From assembly GCA_001725155.1 (NCBI GenBank), contig MEFP01000010.1, positions 87,163 through 151,162 of the forward strand: 64,000 bases of DNA, in the 5' to 3' direction. Source of the DNA: Lysobacteraceae bacterium SCN 69-320. GTDB taxonomy: Bacteria > Pseudomonadota > Gammaproteobacteria > Xanthomonadales > Rhodanobacteraceae. Position 1 is the stretch's first letter, and each line of letters opens with the position of its first letter. The translations under genes were made by a program, and so were the position numbers. Shown here piece after piece: positions 32,035-42,821 of the stretch. The notes under the pieces were generated by a model. It did no database searches. It was not told the DNA's origin and was given only the letters and a program-made list of their open reading frames with translations.

Positions 32035-32113
32035 CCCCGGCGAACACGCCCAGGCGGGGCGCACCGGTCGCCATCGGGCTTTCGTCGGCGCGATGCTTGC
32101 GCAGCCTGCGGAT

Positions 32114-33193
32114 TCACTCCGCTGCGGCGTTGCGCTGGGCTTCGTGCCATTCGTCGATCAGACATTGCACCAGCTGCGCGGCCGGCAGTTCGCGCGCGAG
32201 CGGCGCGCCCTGGCCGGCCCAGTGCGCCGCGTAATCCTGATTGCCGTGAGCCGCGGCCGCCTGATGCAGCGCCTTGCCGGCGTCGTAGGCGATCGGATAG
32301 TCGGGCAGGCGCAGCGTCGTCTGCTCGCCGAGTTCGTGCAGGCGGTTGACGAGGCCGCGGGCGGCGCGGCCGGAGATTGCCGCGGTCACGCCGGTCTGCT
32401 GCGCCGGCGCACCGCGCAGCCGCTCGCGATAGGCGGCGCCGGCGGCCGATTCCGGGCACAGGATGAAGGCCGTGCCCATCTGCACGGCCGCGGCGCCGAG
32501 CTGCAATGCGGCGGCGATGCCGCTGCCGTCCATGATGCCGCCGGCCGCGACCAGCGGCAGCCTGCTGCGGCGCGCGAGCAGGCGCACCAGCGCGAAGGTG
32601 CCGATGCAGGCGTCGCGTGCCGGATCGAAGATGCCGCGATGGCCGCCGGCCTCATAGCCCTGGGCAACGAGCACATCGGCGCCGGCGGCTTCGGCCAGCG
32701 CGGCTTCCTCGGGGGCGGTCACGCAGGCCAGGGTGACGATGCCGGCTTCGCGCAATGCCGGAATCCAGCCGCCGTCGGGCAGGCCGAAATGGAAGCTGAC
32801 GACCGCGGGCCGCAGCGCGAGCAGCATCGCCAGCAATGCCTCGTTGCCGAGCGCGCTGCGGTAGATCTCGCGCAGCGCGGCGGGCGGCTGCGCGCCGAAG
32901 CGACGGAATTCCGGCGCGAGGTACGCGAGCCAGTCGGCTTCGCGCGCCGGATCGGCGACGGCCGGCGCATGGCAGAACAGGTTGACGTTGAACGGCTGCG
33001 TCGTGAGTTCACGGGTCTGGCGGATCTGCGCGGCGATCTCGTCGACCGGGGCGGCGGCCGTGCCCAGCGAGCCCAGCGCGCCGGCTTCGGATACGGCGGC
33101 CGCCAGCCGCGGCGTGGATACGCCGACCATGGGCGCCTGGATCAGCGGGTGACGGATCGCGAGCTGGCGCAGCAGGGCTTCGTGGCGGCGCAT
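32114..33193 (-). CDS. Nitronate monooxygenase-type flavoprotein
   Basis: A 359-residue TIM-barrel FMN protein of the 2-nitropropane dioxygenase/enoyl reductase family. It has [20 protein letters not shown] at the first strand, [33 protein letters not shown] with the catalytic His, [20 protein letters not shown] and [10 protein letters not shown] for phosphate binding. It likely detoxifies alkyl nitronates such as 3-nitropropionate. GGAGA precedes ATG 33193. It converges with phoA and is unrelated to its neighbours tsf and pyrH. Confidence 0.92.
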   Translation of the reverse strand: MRRHEALLRQLAIRHPLIQAPMVGVSTPRLAAAVSEAGALGSLGTAAAPVDEIAAQIRQTRELTTQPFNVNLFCHAPAVADPAREADWLAYLAPEFRRFGAQPPAALREIYRSALGNEALLAMLLALRPAVVSFHFGLPDGGWIPALREAGIVTLACVTAPEEAALAEAAGADVLVAQGYEAGGHRGIFDPARDACIGTFALVRLLARRSRLPLVAAGGIMDGSGIAAALQLGAAAVQMGTAFILCPESAAGAAYRERLRGAPAQQTGVTAAISGRAARGLVNRLHELGEQTTLRLPDYPIAYDAGKALHQAAAAHGNQDYAAHWAGQGAPLARELPAAQLVQCLIDEWHEAQRNAAAE

Positions 33194-33420
33194 GGCGGTT
33201 TCTCCGTGACGGCACGGGACGGCAGCGGCGAACCGATGCCGGGGTTCGCGCGAATCGTGCGGTTCCGCCGACGCGCGGAATCGCCGGTCTTCGTTGTAGC
33301 AGGCCGCGGCGCGCGGCGCATGCCGGTTGCTGCGGCTGCCGGCCGCCCCGCGTGCCGCAGGGCTGGGACGATGCGGTGATGCGCCGCGCAGACGCCGGCG
33401 ATGGTCTCCTTCCGCGCAAG

Positions 33421-33446
33421 AAAAAAGCCGCGGTTTCCCGCGGCTT
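33421..33446 (-). terminator. Intrinsic terminator after tsf
   Basis: On the minus strand a 7-bp GC stem (33427-33433 with 33438-33444) and a four-base loop are followed by six T residues (33421-33426). It lies about 30 bases beyond the tsf stop. Confidence 0.9.
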
Positions 33447-33475
33447 CTTCCGGTACGACGTGGCGGGCAGTGCGA

Positions 33476-34357
33476 TCAGGCCAGACCGGCCTGCTTCATG
33501 ACTTCCGCGGCGTAGTCTTCGACCACCTTCTCGATGCCTTCGCCGACGGCCAGGCGCTTGAAGCCGACGATGTCGGCGCCTTCCTTCTTGAGGACGGCTT
33601 CGACGGTCAGGTCGGTGTTCAGCGCGTAGGGCTGGCCGGTCAGGGTGACCTCGTTGATGATCTTGGCGATCTTGCCGCTGATGATCTTCTCGAGGATCTC
33701 GGCCGGCTTGGCCTTGTCCTTCTCGGTCATCTTGGCCAGCTCGATTTCCTTTTCCTTCGCGATGAAGTCGGCCGGGACTTCGGACGCCTTCGCGTAGGGC
33801 GGGTTCATCGCGGCCACATGCATCGCGATGCCGCGGGCCAGCTCTTCGTTGCCGCCGGTCAGTTCGACCAGCACGCCGATGCGGCCGCCGTGGACGTAGC
33901 CGGCGACGGTGTTGCTGCCGTCGACGCGGACCAGACGACGCAGCTGCACGTTCTCGCCGACCTTGCCGACGAGCGCGGCGCGGGCTTCCTCGACCGTGCT
34001 GCTGCCGTCGGTGTACTTGGCGGCCTTCAGCGCCTCGATGTCGGCGGCGCCGGTGTCCAGCGCGATCTGCGCGACGGCGTTGGCGAAGCCGACGAAGTTC
34101 TCGTCCTTGCCGACGAAGTCGGTTTCAGAGTTGACTTCGACGAGCACGGCGTTGCCGCCCTTCTGCGCCAGGGTGATGCGGCCTTCCGCAGCGACGCGGC
34201 CGGCCTTCTTGTCAGCCTTGGCCAGGCCGGTCTTGCGCAGGTATTCCATCGCCGCGTCGATATTGCCGGCGTTCTCGGTCAGTGCCTTCTTGCACTCCAT
34301 CATGCCGGCGCCCGAGCGCTCGCGCAGTTCCTTGACCAGACTCGCGGTGATTTCCAT
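33476..34357 (-). CDS. tsf: Elongation factor Ts
   Basis: A 293-residue guanine nucleotide exchange factor for EF-Tu. It has [60 protein letters not shown] (the EF-Tu-contacting segment), and the C-terminal coiled region ending [13 protein letters not shown]. It follows rpsB by 127 bases, and a strong terminator lies downstream. Confidence 0.98.
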   Translation of the reverse strand: MEITASLVKELRERSGAGMMECKKALTENAGNIDAAMEYLRKTGLAKADKKAGRVAAEGRITLAQKGGNAVLVEVNSETDFVGKDENFVGFANAVAQIALDTGAADIEALKAAKYTDGSSTVEEARAALVGKVGENVQLRRLVRVDGSNTVAGYVHGGRIGVLVELTGGNEELARGIAMHVAAMNPPYAKASEVPADFIAKEKEIELAKMTEKDKAKPAEILEKIISGKIAKIINEVTLTGQPYALNTDLTVEAVLKKEGADIVGFKRLAVGEGIEKVVEDYAAEVMKQAGLA

Positions 34358-34484
34358 GTAAACCTCGAAATAGTTGTGGCGGCGACCGGCGTCGCGCCAG
34401 GAAAACGGAATCGTGTGGCCGCGTCACGACAGCATCGTGACGCGGTCCGGGCGCGCGCCGTGGCGGACGCCCGGACCGGCCGTA

Positions 34485-35369
34485 TTACTCGCCCTGCGGG
34501 CCCGGACGGCCGCCGCCGTTGCGGCCGCGCGGTGCGCCGCCCGGGCGCTGGCCCGGCTTGGCGCCCGGCTTGCCACGCGGCGGAGCGGGCTTGCGGCCGC
34601 GCGGGGAATCGTCGGTCGCGGCCTTGACGTGGCCTTCGGCGTCGAGTTCGACGAACTCGTCCTTGTCGCTGCCCGCGGTCTGCGGCGCAGCGGCCTTGCC
34701 TTCGAGCACGGCGTCGGCGGCGGCGCGGACGTAGAGCTGCACGGCGCGGATCGCGTCGTCGTTGCCCGGGATCGCGTAGTCGACCAGGCTCGGGTCATAG
34801 TTGGTATCGACGACGGCGACGACCGGGATGCCGAGCTTCTTGGCTTCCTTGATCGCGATGTCTTCATGGCCGATGTCGATGACGAACAGCGCGTCCGGCA
34901 GGCGGTTCATGTTCTTGATGCCGCCGAGCGAGATGTTCAGCTTTTCCGATTCGCGCTTGAGGCCGAGCACTTCACGCTTGACCAGGCGCTCGAAGCGGCC
35001 GTCGGTGGCCATCGCTTCGAGTTCCTTCAGGCGCGCGACCGACTGCTTGACGGTGCGGAAGTTGGTCAGCGTGCCGCCGAGCCAGCGCGCCGAGACGTGC
35101 GGCATGCCGCAGCGTTCGGCTTCTTCCTTGACCGCTTCGCGCGCCGAGCGCTTGGTGCCGACGAACAGGATCGTGCCGCGCTTCTGCGCCAGGCCCGACA
35201 GGAAGTTCATCGCGTCGCCGAACAGCGGGACGGTCTTTTCGAGGTTGATGATGTGGATCTTGCCGCGCGAACCGAAGATGTACGGCGACATCTTGGGGTT
35301 CCAGTAGCGCGTCTGGTGACCGAAGTGGACGCCGGCTTCCAGCATCTGGCGCATCGTGACTTGAGGCAT
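34485..35369 (-). CDS. rpsB: Ribosomal protein S2 with long C-terminal extension
   Basis: A 294-residue small-subunit protein needed for S1 binding and translation initiation. The conserved core is complete: [55 protein letters not shown] and [20 protein letters not shown]. After about residue 220 a tail of some 70 residues follows, first acidic and Ala-rich, then Pro/Gly/Arg-rich ([15 protein letters not shown]). E. coli S2 has 241 residues. The start ATG 35369 is canonical. Long low-complexity tails occur in some Xanthomonadales S2; the role is unknown. Confidence 0.97.
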   Translation of the reverse strand: MPQVTMRQMLEAGVHFGHQTRYWNPKMSPYIFGSRGKIHIINLEKTVPLFGDAMNFLSGLAQKRGTILFVGTKRSAREAVKEEAERCGMPHVSARWLGGTLTNFRTVKQSVARLKELEAMATDGRFERLVKREVLGLKRESEKLNISLGGIKNMNRLPDALFVIDIGHEDIAIKEAKKLGIPVVAVVDTNYDPSLVDYAIPGNDDAIRAVQLYVRAAADAVLEGKAAAPQTAGSDKDEFVELDAEGHVKAATDDSPRGRKPAPPRGKPGAKPGQRPGGAPRGRNGGGRPGPQGE

Positions 35370-35682
35370 GGTGTTACTCCGAAAAGCGGGCGCGCACGGT
35401 CGATGTGTAAGTGCTGCAGCCCGGGGTTATGGCCTCCACGTTCCCCCGCGACCGACTTCTTGCGAAGCACCCCGGAGCGGTGACGGAACGTGTGTGGATT
35501 CGGCGGAATCGCCGTGGTGGCGGGACTTGCTCCCGGCCTGGATTCACCGGCCGGACCTGGGTGGTACGGGCGGAAAATCCGCGGAAGCATAACTCCTGGG
35601 CCAAGGCGGGGGCAAGGCCGGACAGGTTGCGATGACCGGCGTGCTGCGGCCCGGGAGGAAAGGCTGCGGTTAAAATCCCCGC
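35370..35682. other. Divergent region upstream of rpsB, possible leader RNA
   Basis: The 313-bp gap contains no gene. On the minus strand, G- and C-rich blocks at about 35421-35450 could pair, and gammaproteobacterial rpsB often has an autoregulatory leader. I could not fold it reliably, so no specific structure is claimed. On the plus strand it holds the -10-like element of the next gene. Confidence 0.4.
35670..35676 (+). promoter_or_regulatory. Candidate -10 element implying a leaderless or near-leaderless mRNA
   Basis: TTAAAAT ends six bases before ATG 35683, so transcription would begin at or next to the start codon. No clear -35 hexamer is seen. An AGGA-rich stretch at 35654-35663 is too far from the ATG to serve as its ribosome site. 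Confidence 0.4.
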
Positions 35683-38277
35683 ATGCCCACTCCGGCTGCG
35701 TCCGCCATGCGCCTGTTCTCCCTGATTTCCGTTGTCCTGCTGGGGCTGGCCGGTTCGGCCTGCGCTTCCGAACCCGCACTGGTGGGCATAAATCTCGTCA
35801 AAGACCTCGATACGCGACCGGGGTCGCGGGGCTCGGGCCCCGGCCGGTTCAAGTCGCTCGGCGGGCGCGTCTACTTTTCTGCCGCGGAGGTGCGTACCGG
35901 TGCCGAAACCTATTCCACCGACGCCCAGGGCAACGTGCGCTTTCTCGGCGACATAGCGCCCGGCGCGCGGCATTCGGCGCCCGAACCGATAGTCGTAGTC
36001 GGGGATCGCGTCATTGTGAGTGCCGACGACGGCACGACCGGCCGGCAGCTGTGGTCGCTACCGGTCGACGGCGGCGTCCCGGTGCGGTTGACCTCGTTGA
36101 ACAACCTTTGGCTCAGCTGGGACGGGCTGGAACAGGTAGTGACTGTGCTGGGCAATCGCGCTTTTCTGGTGCTGCCGGGACAGGAATATCGGCTCCTGAC
36201 GACCGACGGCACGCCGGCAGGAACATTCGAACGTACGCCCGAGAGCGGATTCCCATTGCGTGCGGCGAACTACGGCTGCGCTCTCGGCGAAACGGCCATC
36301 GTCGACGGTTTCGGCGAATCGGCTCACGTGCTCGTACGCACCAACGGGCTGCCCGGCGGCGACAGCGTCATCGCAACCCTGCCTCCCGCCGTGGTGCCGC
36401 GCGCGGCAGTCGCCGCGGCCGGGCAGTGCTATTTCCTTTTTTCGACCGACACGCTCGTTTCGGCCGGTTGGTCTCTATGGCGAACCGACGGCACGGCCCA
36501 GGGTTCCACCGAGATCGCGTCCGCGCAGGCGTCGGCCGGCGGCCTCGCTGTTCTGGGCAACTCCGTCTATTTTCTGGAAGGCACCGACGACAATCACACG
36601 CGACTGCGGCGCTTGTCGGCAGGCGGCGATGTGGTGGACACCGTCGTCGATCTGCCGGGGCCTCTTCGTTCGAACGGCCCGCTCTGGACTCATGAAGGAT
36701 ATCTGCTGTTCGACGCCTTCGCTGTGGGCACGAATGGATTCGAAGCGGCGTTGTTCGTCAGCGATGGCTCCTCAGGCGGCACGCGGCGGCTGTATCCGCC
36801 GCCGGGCGAATCCGGCAACGGTATTCGCTGGTATCCGGTCCCAGGTGCGATCGTGCGCAAGAGCAATAGCGGTGCCGATCTGCGTGTCGATCTCGCCACC
36901 GGCGAGATGACTGCGCTGGATTCGGAATTTTTCAACTACGCCGATTCCGCCGGGCTCGGTGGCGTCCGCATTGGGCGGGGCGGTGGTGCGTCAGGCGATG
37001 CGGAAGTCTGGATTACGGCCGGCACGACCGGCAGTACGCGATTGCTGCACGACATCTGGGCGGATACGCGCAGTGGTGTCGCACTGCCCTGGAGATCAGG
37101 GACGTCGGCCGCCGTTGGCGATACGCTGTTCTTTAGCGAGGCCTATGACCCGACGGTCGACGGGCTGCCACCGAACGCGCTCTGGCGCACCGACGGCACC
37201 GAGAGTGGTACCCGAATGTTGCCTGCCGTATTTCATCCCGGCGCGCAACCGCGCCAGGTTCAGCGCTATGGGAACGACGGCGTGCTGTTCCTGACCGACC
37301 GCAATGATCTCTATCGTGCCGATGTGACGCTGAATTCGGCTGCGCTTGTTGCGACGAGCATCGGCGGCGGATGGCTGCAGTCCGTGGATCATGGCGCAGG
37401 GGCAATCTTCCCCTGTGGCGGTTTCACGGCGTTGTGCAGCCTGCACTCGGCGAATGGTGGCGGCGTGCTCGCGGAGGGCAATTTCGACTCTGCCGTCAGG
37501 ATCGGCGAAATCGGCGGCATCGCCGTGTTCGCTCCGCTGAGCGGCCGGGATATATGGCGCAGCGACGGAACGGCGCCCGGCACTTTCAGGTTGCTGACGG
37601 ACAGGTATCTGCCCGATGTGCCGAGCGGATCCCAGGAAATATCTCTTGGTGGAAAAATTTATTTCATTGCGTGCCTGGTCAGCAGTGCATGCGATCTGAT
37701 TGCCACGGACGGCACTGTCCAAGGGACGCAGTCTCTGCGTGCGATACCCGCAGGCGGCCTGCGTTGGGCGGGGCGCGCCGGCAATCGCCTGGTCCTGGGT
37801 ACGAGTGCGTCGCAAGTCTGGTCGACCGACGGCACTGCGGCCGGCACCGTGCTCCTCTATGCCGGTTCGGGAAAAGTGTTCGCCAGCACCGGACGTCACG
37901 TGCACATGCATATGTCCTGCGCCGGCTGCAAGCAGCAATACCTCGTCACTGACGGCACGCCCGCAGGTACGCATTTCGTCGACCTGCCGGCCTCGTTGAG
38001 GCATTCCGGCACGTTTGCGGCCGCGCTAGGCGACAATGCGGTCGTTTTCAGCTGCGACAACCAGCGTCGTGGGGTCGAGCTGTGTCTGGCCGATTCGGAT
38101 GGCGAGTCGATCGTGCCACTGCCGGAAATTTTCCCGGGCGATCAGTCGGCAAATCCGCTGCCGCTCGGCCGTACGGACTCGGCAGTCTACTTCAGTGCCG
38201 ACGATGGCCTGCACGGCCGCGAGCTCTGGCGACTGCATTTGCTGACCGACGCGCTGTTTGCCGACGGCTTCGACTGA
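35683..38277 (+). CDS. Secreted ELWxxDGT-repeat protein with LFADGFD tail
   Basis: An 864-residue exported protein. A signal peptide (LFSLISVVLLGLAGSACA) is followed by about twelve propeller-like repeats with the ELWxxDGTxxGT signature, for example LWRTDGTAQGSTEI, LWRTDGTESGTRML, IWRSDGTAPGTFRLL, VWSTDGTAAGTVLLY and YLVTDGTPAGTHF. The repeats suggest one or two beta-propellers. The protein ends LFADGFD, matching tails of other exported proteins in the window. The start may be ATG 35683 or 35707, the latter giving a more typical signal peptide. Its codon use and base composition are less GC-biased than the rpsB and map genes around it. Function unknown. Confidence 0.88.
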   Translation: MPTPAASAMRLFSLISVVLLGLAGSACASEPALVGINLVKDLDTRPGSRGSGPGRFKSLGGRVYFSAAEVRTGAETYSTDAQGNVRFLGDIAPGARHSAPEPIVVVGDRVIVSADDGTTGRQLWSLPVDGGVPVRLTSLNNLWLSWDGLEQVVTVLGNRAFLVLPGQEYRLLTTDGTPAGTFERTPESGFPLRAANYGCALGETAIVDGFGESAHVLVRTNGLPGGDSVIATLPPAVVPRAAVAAAGQCYFLFSTDTLVSAGWSLWRTDGTAQGSTEIASAQASAGGLAVLGNSVYFLEGTDDNHTRLRRLSAGGDVVDTVVDLPGPLRSNGPLWTHEGYLLFDAFAVGTNGFEAALFVSDGSSGGTRRLYPPPGESGNGIRWYPVPGAIVRKSNSGADLRVDLATGEMTALDSEFFNYADSAGLGGVRIGRGGGASGDAEVWITAGTTGSTRLLHDIWADTRSGVALPWRSGTSAAVGDTLFFSEAYDPTVDGLPPNALWRTDGTESGTRMLPAVFHPGAQPRQVQRYGNDGVLFLTDRNDLYRADVTLNSAALVATSIGGGWLQSVDHGAGAIFPCGGFTALCSLHSANGGGVLAEGNFDSAVRIGEIGGIAVFAPLSGRDIWRSDGTAPGTFRLLTDRYLPDVPSGSQEISLGGKIYFIACLVSSACDLIATDGTVQGTQSLRAIPAGGLRWAGRAGNRLVLGTSASQVWSTDGTAAGTVLLYAGSGKVFASTGRHVHMHMSCAGCKQQYLVTDGTPAGTHFVDLPASLRHSGTFAAALGDNAVVFSCDNQRRGVELCLADSDGESIVPLPEIFPGDQSANPLPLGRTDSAVYFSADDGLHGRELWRLHLLTDALFADGFD

Positions 38278-38450
38278 TGCGATCGCGGGTCGAAGGAGCC
38301 GGCTCCGGCGGGGCGGATTGTCGGACTCCGTCGGATCCGGCTTGCACCGCTGTCCGACGACCCCATTTCCGGCACAGTCCGCCCGGCCGGGCAGCCTGTT
38401 ATCATCCGCTGCTTGCGCCCGCCCAGGGAATCGCCGAACCCGAGGAACCC

Positions 38451-39224
38451 ATGCCCGTAACGATCAAGACCCCCGAAGACATCGCCAAGATGCGCATCGC
38501 CGGCGCGCTCGCCGCCGAGGTGCTGGAAATGATCGGCCAGTACGTCAAGCCGGGGGTCTCGACCGAGGAACTGGACCGGATCTGCCACGACCACATCGTC
38601 AACGTGCAGCAGTCGATCCCGGCCAACCTGGGCTACAAGGGGTTTCCGAAGACCATCTGCACCTCGGTCAACCACGTCATCTGCCACGGCATCCCCGACA
38701 CGCGCAAGGTGCTCAGGGATGGCGACATCCTCAACATCGACGTGACGGTGATCCGCGACGGCTTTCACGGCGACACCAGCCGCATGTACTACGTCGGCAA
38801 GCCCGAAGTGCGTGCGCAGCGTCTGTGCACGATTGCCTACGAGGCGATGATGCTCGGCATTGCCCAGGTCAAGCCCGGCGCGTATCTGGGCGACATCGGC
38901 CATGCGATCCAGAAGCATGCCGAGGCGGCCGGCTTCTCGGTCGTGCGTGAGTACTGCGGCCACGGCATCGGCCGCGTCTACCACGAAGAGCCGCAGGTGC
39001 TGCATTACGGCAAGCCCGGCGCGGGCCTGCGCCTGGAAAAGGGCATGTGCTTCACGGTCGAGCCCATGATCAACGCCGGCAAGGCCGCGACGCGGCTGAT
39101 GCCCGACGGCTGGACCGTAGTCACGCGCGACCATTCGCTGTCGGCGCAGTGGGAGCACACGGTCACCGTGACCGATGACGGCGTCGAGATCCTGACGCCC
39201 TGGCCCAGCGCCAAGGCTGCCTGA
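38451..39224 (+). CDS. map: Methionine aminopeptidase, type I
   Basis: A 257-residue cobalt/iron-dependent enzyme removing N-terminal Met from nascent proteins. Metal ligands are in NIDVTV (Asp), GDTSRMY (Asp), GHGIGRVYHEEP (His), FTVEPMIN (Glu) and WEHTVTVT (Glu), with ICHGIPD supplying the active-site His. ATG 38451 is standard; a long upstream frame overlaps the preceding gene and is not coding. It is commonly next to rpsB in divergent orientation; here the ELWxxDGT gene separates them. Confidence 0.98.
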   Translation: MPVTIKTPEDIAKMRIAGALAAEVLEMIGQYVKPGVSTEELDRICHDHIVNVQQSIPANLGYKGFPKTICTSVNHVICHGIPDTRKVLRDGDILNIDVTVIRDGFHGDTSRMYYVGKPEVRAQRLCTIAYEAMMLGIAQVKPGAYLGDIGHAIQKHAEAAGFSVVREYCGHGIGRVYHEEPQVLHYGKPGAGLRLEKGMCFTVEPMINAGKAATRLMPDGWTVVTRDHSLSAQWEHTVTVTDDGVEILTPWPSAKAA

Positions 39225-39321
39225 TCCTGCGCGCCGCCGCCGGCGGCGCTTCATGCGCTTGCGGGCGGCGCGATCCGGCGTTTACTGTGGATTTCGCCCC
39301 CGCCTGCCGCGCTGAGGTCCG

Positions 39322-42009
39322 ATGAGCGCCAATCCGGCCAGATCCGTCCTGCCGCGCCTGCCGGCGGCCGTGCCGCGCTCAGGCATTTCGCCGGAAGCGC
39401 GGCTCGCCCTGCGTCAGTGGCTCGGCGATGTGGATCGCTGGTTCGCCGAGGCCTTCCGCGACGGCGTGTCGGCCGACGAGCTCGTGCCGCTGCGCGCCGA
39501 GACCTTGCAGCGCCTGCTGCGGCATATCTGGATCGCGATCGTCGGCGAGGCCGCCGGCGCCGCGCTGTACGCGGTCGGTGGTTTCGGCCGTGGCGAGCAG
39601 TTTCCGCGCTCGGACATCGACCTGCTCGTGCTGGTCGAGGCGCCGCCGCAGGGCTCGCTCGCGCGCTCGCTGGAAACGCTGTTCACCTGCCTGTGGGATT
39701 TCGGCCTCAAGCCCGGCCATGCGGTGCGCACCCTGGAGCAGTGCCGCGAGCTCGCCGCGCAGGACGCCTCGGTCTACACGAGCCTGCTCGACGGCCGCCG
39801 CCTGGCCGGCAGCGAGCGCTTCGATCCGGGTTGGGCCGCGTTGCGCGAGGACGCCGGCCTGTGGCCGCCGGCGGCCTATCTGGCGGCCAAGCGCGCCGAG
39901 CAGGAACAGCGTCACGCGCGCTACAACGACACGGCCTACAACCTCGAACCCAATCTGAAGGACGGCCCCGGCGGCCTGCGCAGCCTGCATGTGATCGCCT
40001 GGCTCGGGCAGCGCCTGTTCGGCGTGGCCGACTGGCGCGAACTGGCCGCGCAGGAAGTGCTGTCGGCCGCCGAGATCGCCGCAATCGACGCGGCGCGCCG
40101 GGTGCTCTGGCGCACGCGCTTCGCGCTGCACCTGCTGGCGCGGCGGCTCGAGGACCGCCTGCTGTTCGACTACCAGCGTGAGCTCGCGCGGCGCCTGGGC
40201 TACGAGGACGAGCACGCCGACAACCTCGGCGTCGAACAGTTCATGCAGGATTATTTCCGCGCCGCGATGACCCTGGAACGGGCCAACGCGGCCTTCCTGC
40301 AGCGCTGCGACGAGGCGCTGGCCGCGCCGGCGCTGTTCGCCGCCGAGCCGGTCGGCGAGCAGTTCGTCGCGATCGGCGAGCGGCTGGATCTGCGCGATCC
40401 CGAACTGTTCCTGCGCCGGCCGGCCGCGCTGATCGAGATCTTCGTCGCGCTGGCCGAGAACCCCGCGCTCAAGGGCCTGCGCGCAAACGCGCTGGCGCGG
40501 CTGCAGAGCGCGCTGGAGCTCAACGCCGACAGCCTGCGCGACGACCCGGCGGTGCAGGCCGCGTTCCTGCGCCTGCTGCGCCTGGGCGCCGCGGCGGTAC
40601 CGGCGCTCGCGCGCATGAGCCGGCACGGCCTGCTGGCCCAGTATCTGCCGGCGTTCGGCAAGGTCGTCGGCCGCATGCAGTACGATCTTTTCCACGTGTA
40701 TACAGTCGACGAGCACACCTTGCGCGTGCTGCGCAACGTCGCGCGCTTCGCCGATCCGGCGGCCAGCCGCGAGTTTGCGCTCGGCCACGAGGTCTACCAG
40801 CGCGTCGCCCGGCCCGAGCTGCTGCTGCTCGCCGCGCTGTTCCACGACATCGCCAAGGGCCGCGGCGGCGACCATTCCGAGCTCGGCGAAGCCGAGGCGC
40901 GCGCGTTCTGCTATCGCCTGGGCCTGCCGGCCAGCGAGGCCGAGCTCGTCGCCTGGCTCGTGCGCTGGCATCTGCTCATGAGCGTGACCGCGCAGCGCCA
41001 GGACATCACCGATCCGGACATCGTGCACCGCTTCGCCGTGCAGGTCGGCGAATGGGAGCGGCTGGATCTGCTGTATCTGCTGACCTGCGCCGACATCGCC
41101 GGCACCAGCCCGAAGCTGTGGAACTCGTGGAAGGACCGCCTGCTGGCCGATCTCTACGTCGCCGCGCGCTACGCGCTGCGCGGCGGCCTGGAGCGGCCGC
41201 CGCAGGCCGCGGCCCAGGCCGCCGAATGCCAGGAGCAGGCGCGCGAGATCCTGCTCGCCGACGGCCTGGCCGAGGCCGACGTGGCGAGGCTCTGGGCCGG
41301 TTTCCCCGAGCAGGCCTTCCTGCGCTACCACCCGGAACAGGTGGCCTGGCAGACGCGGCTGATCCTCGCCGCCGATGCCGCCGACCTGCCGCTGGTCGCG
41401 ATCCAGTCCGACGGCGTGCGTGGCGGCAGCGAGATCTTCGTCTATGCGGAGGACCGCGATGGCCTGTTCGCAACGGTCGCCGCGACCCTGGACCGGCTCA
41501 ACCTGTCGGTGCAGGAAGCGCGCATCCTGACTGCGGCCTCGGGCATGAGCCTCGACACGTTTCTCGTGCTCGACGCCCAGGGCCGCGCGCTGGCCGACGC
41601 CGAGCGCGTCGAGCGCGTACGGCGCGAACTCGCGCGCGCGCTCGCGCAGCAACCGTACCGGCCGCAGCTGGCCAAGCGTCCGCTCGCGCGGCCGCTGCGC
41701 CATTTCCAGACCGTGCCGCGTATCGCGTTCCGCGCCGATTCGGCCACTGGCCGTACCCAGCTGTCGCTGGTCTGTTCCGACCGGCCGGGCCTGCTCGCCG
41801 TCGTCGCGCTGGCCCTGCGCGAGCACCGCATACGCATCCACGACGCGCGCATCGCCACGTTCGGCGAGCGCGCCGAGGATTTTTTCCAGATCACCGACCA
41901 GAACGACCGGCCGCTGGGCGCGGACGCCGAACAGGCCCTGTTGCAGGCCCTGCAGGCGCGTCTCACCCCCGATGCCGGCATTGCCAAGGAGCACCATGCA
42001 AGCACTTGA
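39322..42009 (+). CDS. glnD: Bifunctional PII uridylyltransferase/uridylyl-removing enzyme
   Basis: An 895-residue nitrogen sensor that adds UMP to PII when glutamine is low and removes it when high. The nucleotidyltransferase domain has [19 protein letters not shown] (residues about 88-108). The HD domain has [18 protein letters not shown]. Two C-terminal ACT domains begin [19 protein letters not shown] and [19 protein letters not shown]. Its end overlaps dapD by 14 bases. Confidence 0.98.
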   Translation: MSANPARSVLPRLPAAVPRSGISPEARLALRQWLGDVDRWFAEAFRDGVSADELVPLRAETLQRLLRHIWIAIVGEAAGAALYAVGGFGRGEQFPRSDIDLLVLVEAPPQGSLARSLETLFTCLWDFGLKPGHAVRTLEQCRELAAQDASVYTSLLDGRRLAGSERFDPGWAALREDAGLWPPAAYLAAKRAEQEQRHARYNDTAYNLEPNLKDGPGGLRSLHVIAWLGQRLFGVADWRELAAQEVLSAAEIAAIDAARRVLWRTRFALHLLARRLEDRLLFDYQRELARRLGYEDEHADNLGVEQFMQDYFRAAMTLERANAAFLQRCDEALAAPALFAAEPVGEQFVAIGERLDLRDPELFLRRPAALIEIFVALAENPALKGLRANALARLQSALELNADSLRDDPAVQAAFLRLLRLGAAAVPALARMSRHGLLAQYLPAFGKVVGRMQYDLFHVYTVDEHTLRVLRNVARFADPAASREFALGHEVYQRVARPELLLLAALFHDIAKGRGGDHSELGEAEARAFCYRLGLPASEAELVAWLVRWHLLMSVTAQRQDITDPDIVHRFAVQVGEWERLDLLYLLTCADIAGTSPKLWNSWKDRLLADLYVAARYALRGGLERPPQAAAQAAECQEQAREILLADGLAEADVARLWAGFPEQAFLRYHPEQVAWQTRLILAADAADLPLVAIQSDGVRGGSEIFVYAEDRDGLFATVAATLDRLNLSVQEARILTAASGMSLDTFLVLDAQGRALADAERVERVRRELARALAQQPYRPQLAKRPLARPLRHFQTVPRIAFRADSATGRTQLSLVCSDRPGLLAVVALALREHRIRIHDARIATFGERAEDFFQITDQNDRPLGADAEQALLQALQARLTPDAGIAKEHHAST

Positions 42010-42820
42010 ATCGTTGATCGACGCGGCCTGGGAACGCCGCGCCGAACTGTCGCCGAGCGCGTTCGATCCGGCCCTGCGCACGGCCGTGGACACCGCGCTC
42101 GCCGCGCTGGAAAGCGGCGAGCAGCGCGTCGCCGAGCCCGACGGCAGCGGCGGCTGGAAGGTCAACCAGTGGCTCAAGAAGGCCGTGCTGCTGTCGTTCC
42201 GGCTCAATCCGAACCGGGTCATGGCGGCCGAGCCGGCGCCGTATTACGACAAGGTCGACCTGCGCTTCCAGGACTTCGACGAAGCGCGCTTCCGCGAGCT
42301 CGGCGCGCGCGCCGTGCCCGGCGCGATCGTGCGCCGCGGCGCGCACATCGGCCGCGACGTCGTGCTGATGCCGAGCTTCGTCAACATCGGTGCACACGTC
42401 GGCGCCGGCACCATGGTCGATACCTGGGCCACGGTCGGCTCCTGCGCGCAGATCGGCAACCGCGTGCACCTGTCCGGCGGCGCCGGCATCGGCGGCGTGC
42501 TCGAGCCGCTGCAGGCCGGGCCCACGGTCATCGAGGACGGCTGCTTCATCGGCGCACGCTCGGAAGTCGTGGAGGGCGTCGTCGTCGAGCGCGGCAGCGT
42601 CATCGGCATGGGCGTGTTCATCGGCCAGTCGACGCGGATCTACGACCGCGCGAGCGGCCAGATCCTCTATGGCCGCGTGCCGGCCGGCAGCGTCGTCGTG
42701 TCCGGCTCGCTGCCGGCGGCCGACGGCAGCCACAGCCTGTACTGCGCGGTCATCGTCAAGCGCGTCGACGAGAAGACGCGCAGCAAGACCTCGGTCAATG
42801 AACTGCTGCGGGGCGATTGA
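41996..42820 (+). CDS. dapD: Tetrahydrodipicolinate N-succinyltransferase
   Basis: A 274-residue enzyme of the succinylase branch of lysine and meso-diaminopimelate synthesis. After a helical N-terminal domain, left-handed beta-helix repeats run through [40 protein letters not shown] and [25 protein letters not shown] six bases before ATG 41996 sets the start, inside glnD. Length equals that of E. coli DapD. The operon continues to dapE. Confidence 0.97.
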   Translation: MQALESLIDAAWERRAELSPSAFDPALRTAVDTALAALESGEQRVAEPDGSGGWKVNQWLKKAVLLSFRLNPNRVMAAEPAPYYDKVDLRFQDFDEARFRELGARAVPGAIVRRGAHIGRDVVLMPSFVNIGAHVGAGTMVDTWATVGSCAQIGNRVHLSGGAGIGGVLEPLQAGPTVIEDGCFIGARSEVVEGVVVERGSVIGMGVFIGQSTRIYDRASGQILYGRVPAGSVVVSGSLPAADGSHSLYCAVIVKRVDEKTRSKTSVNELLRGD

Positions 42821-42821
42821 G

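Noticed and set aside
35370..35682. Defined rpsB leader riboregulator
   Set aside because: GC-rich pairing is possible almost anywhere here, and I could not match the known leader consensus with confidence, so no RNA feature is claimed.
39379..42222. Minus-strand frame of 947 codons opposite glnD and dapD
   Set aside because: Both plus-strand genes have complete family motifs; the antisense frame has none.
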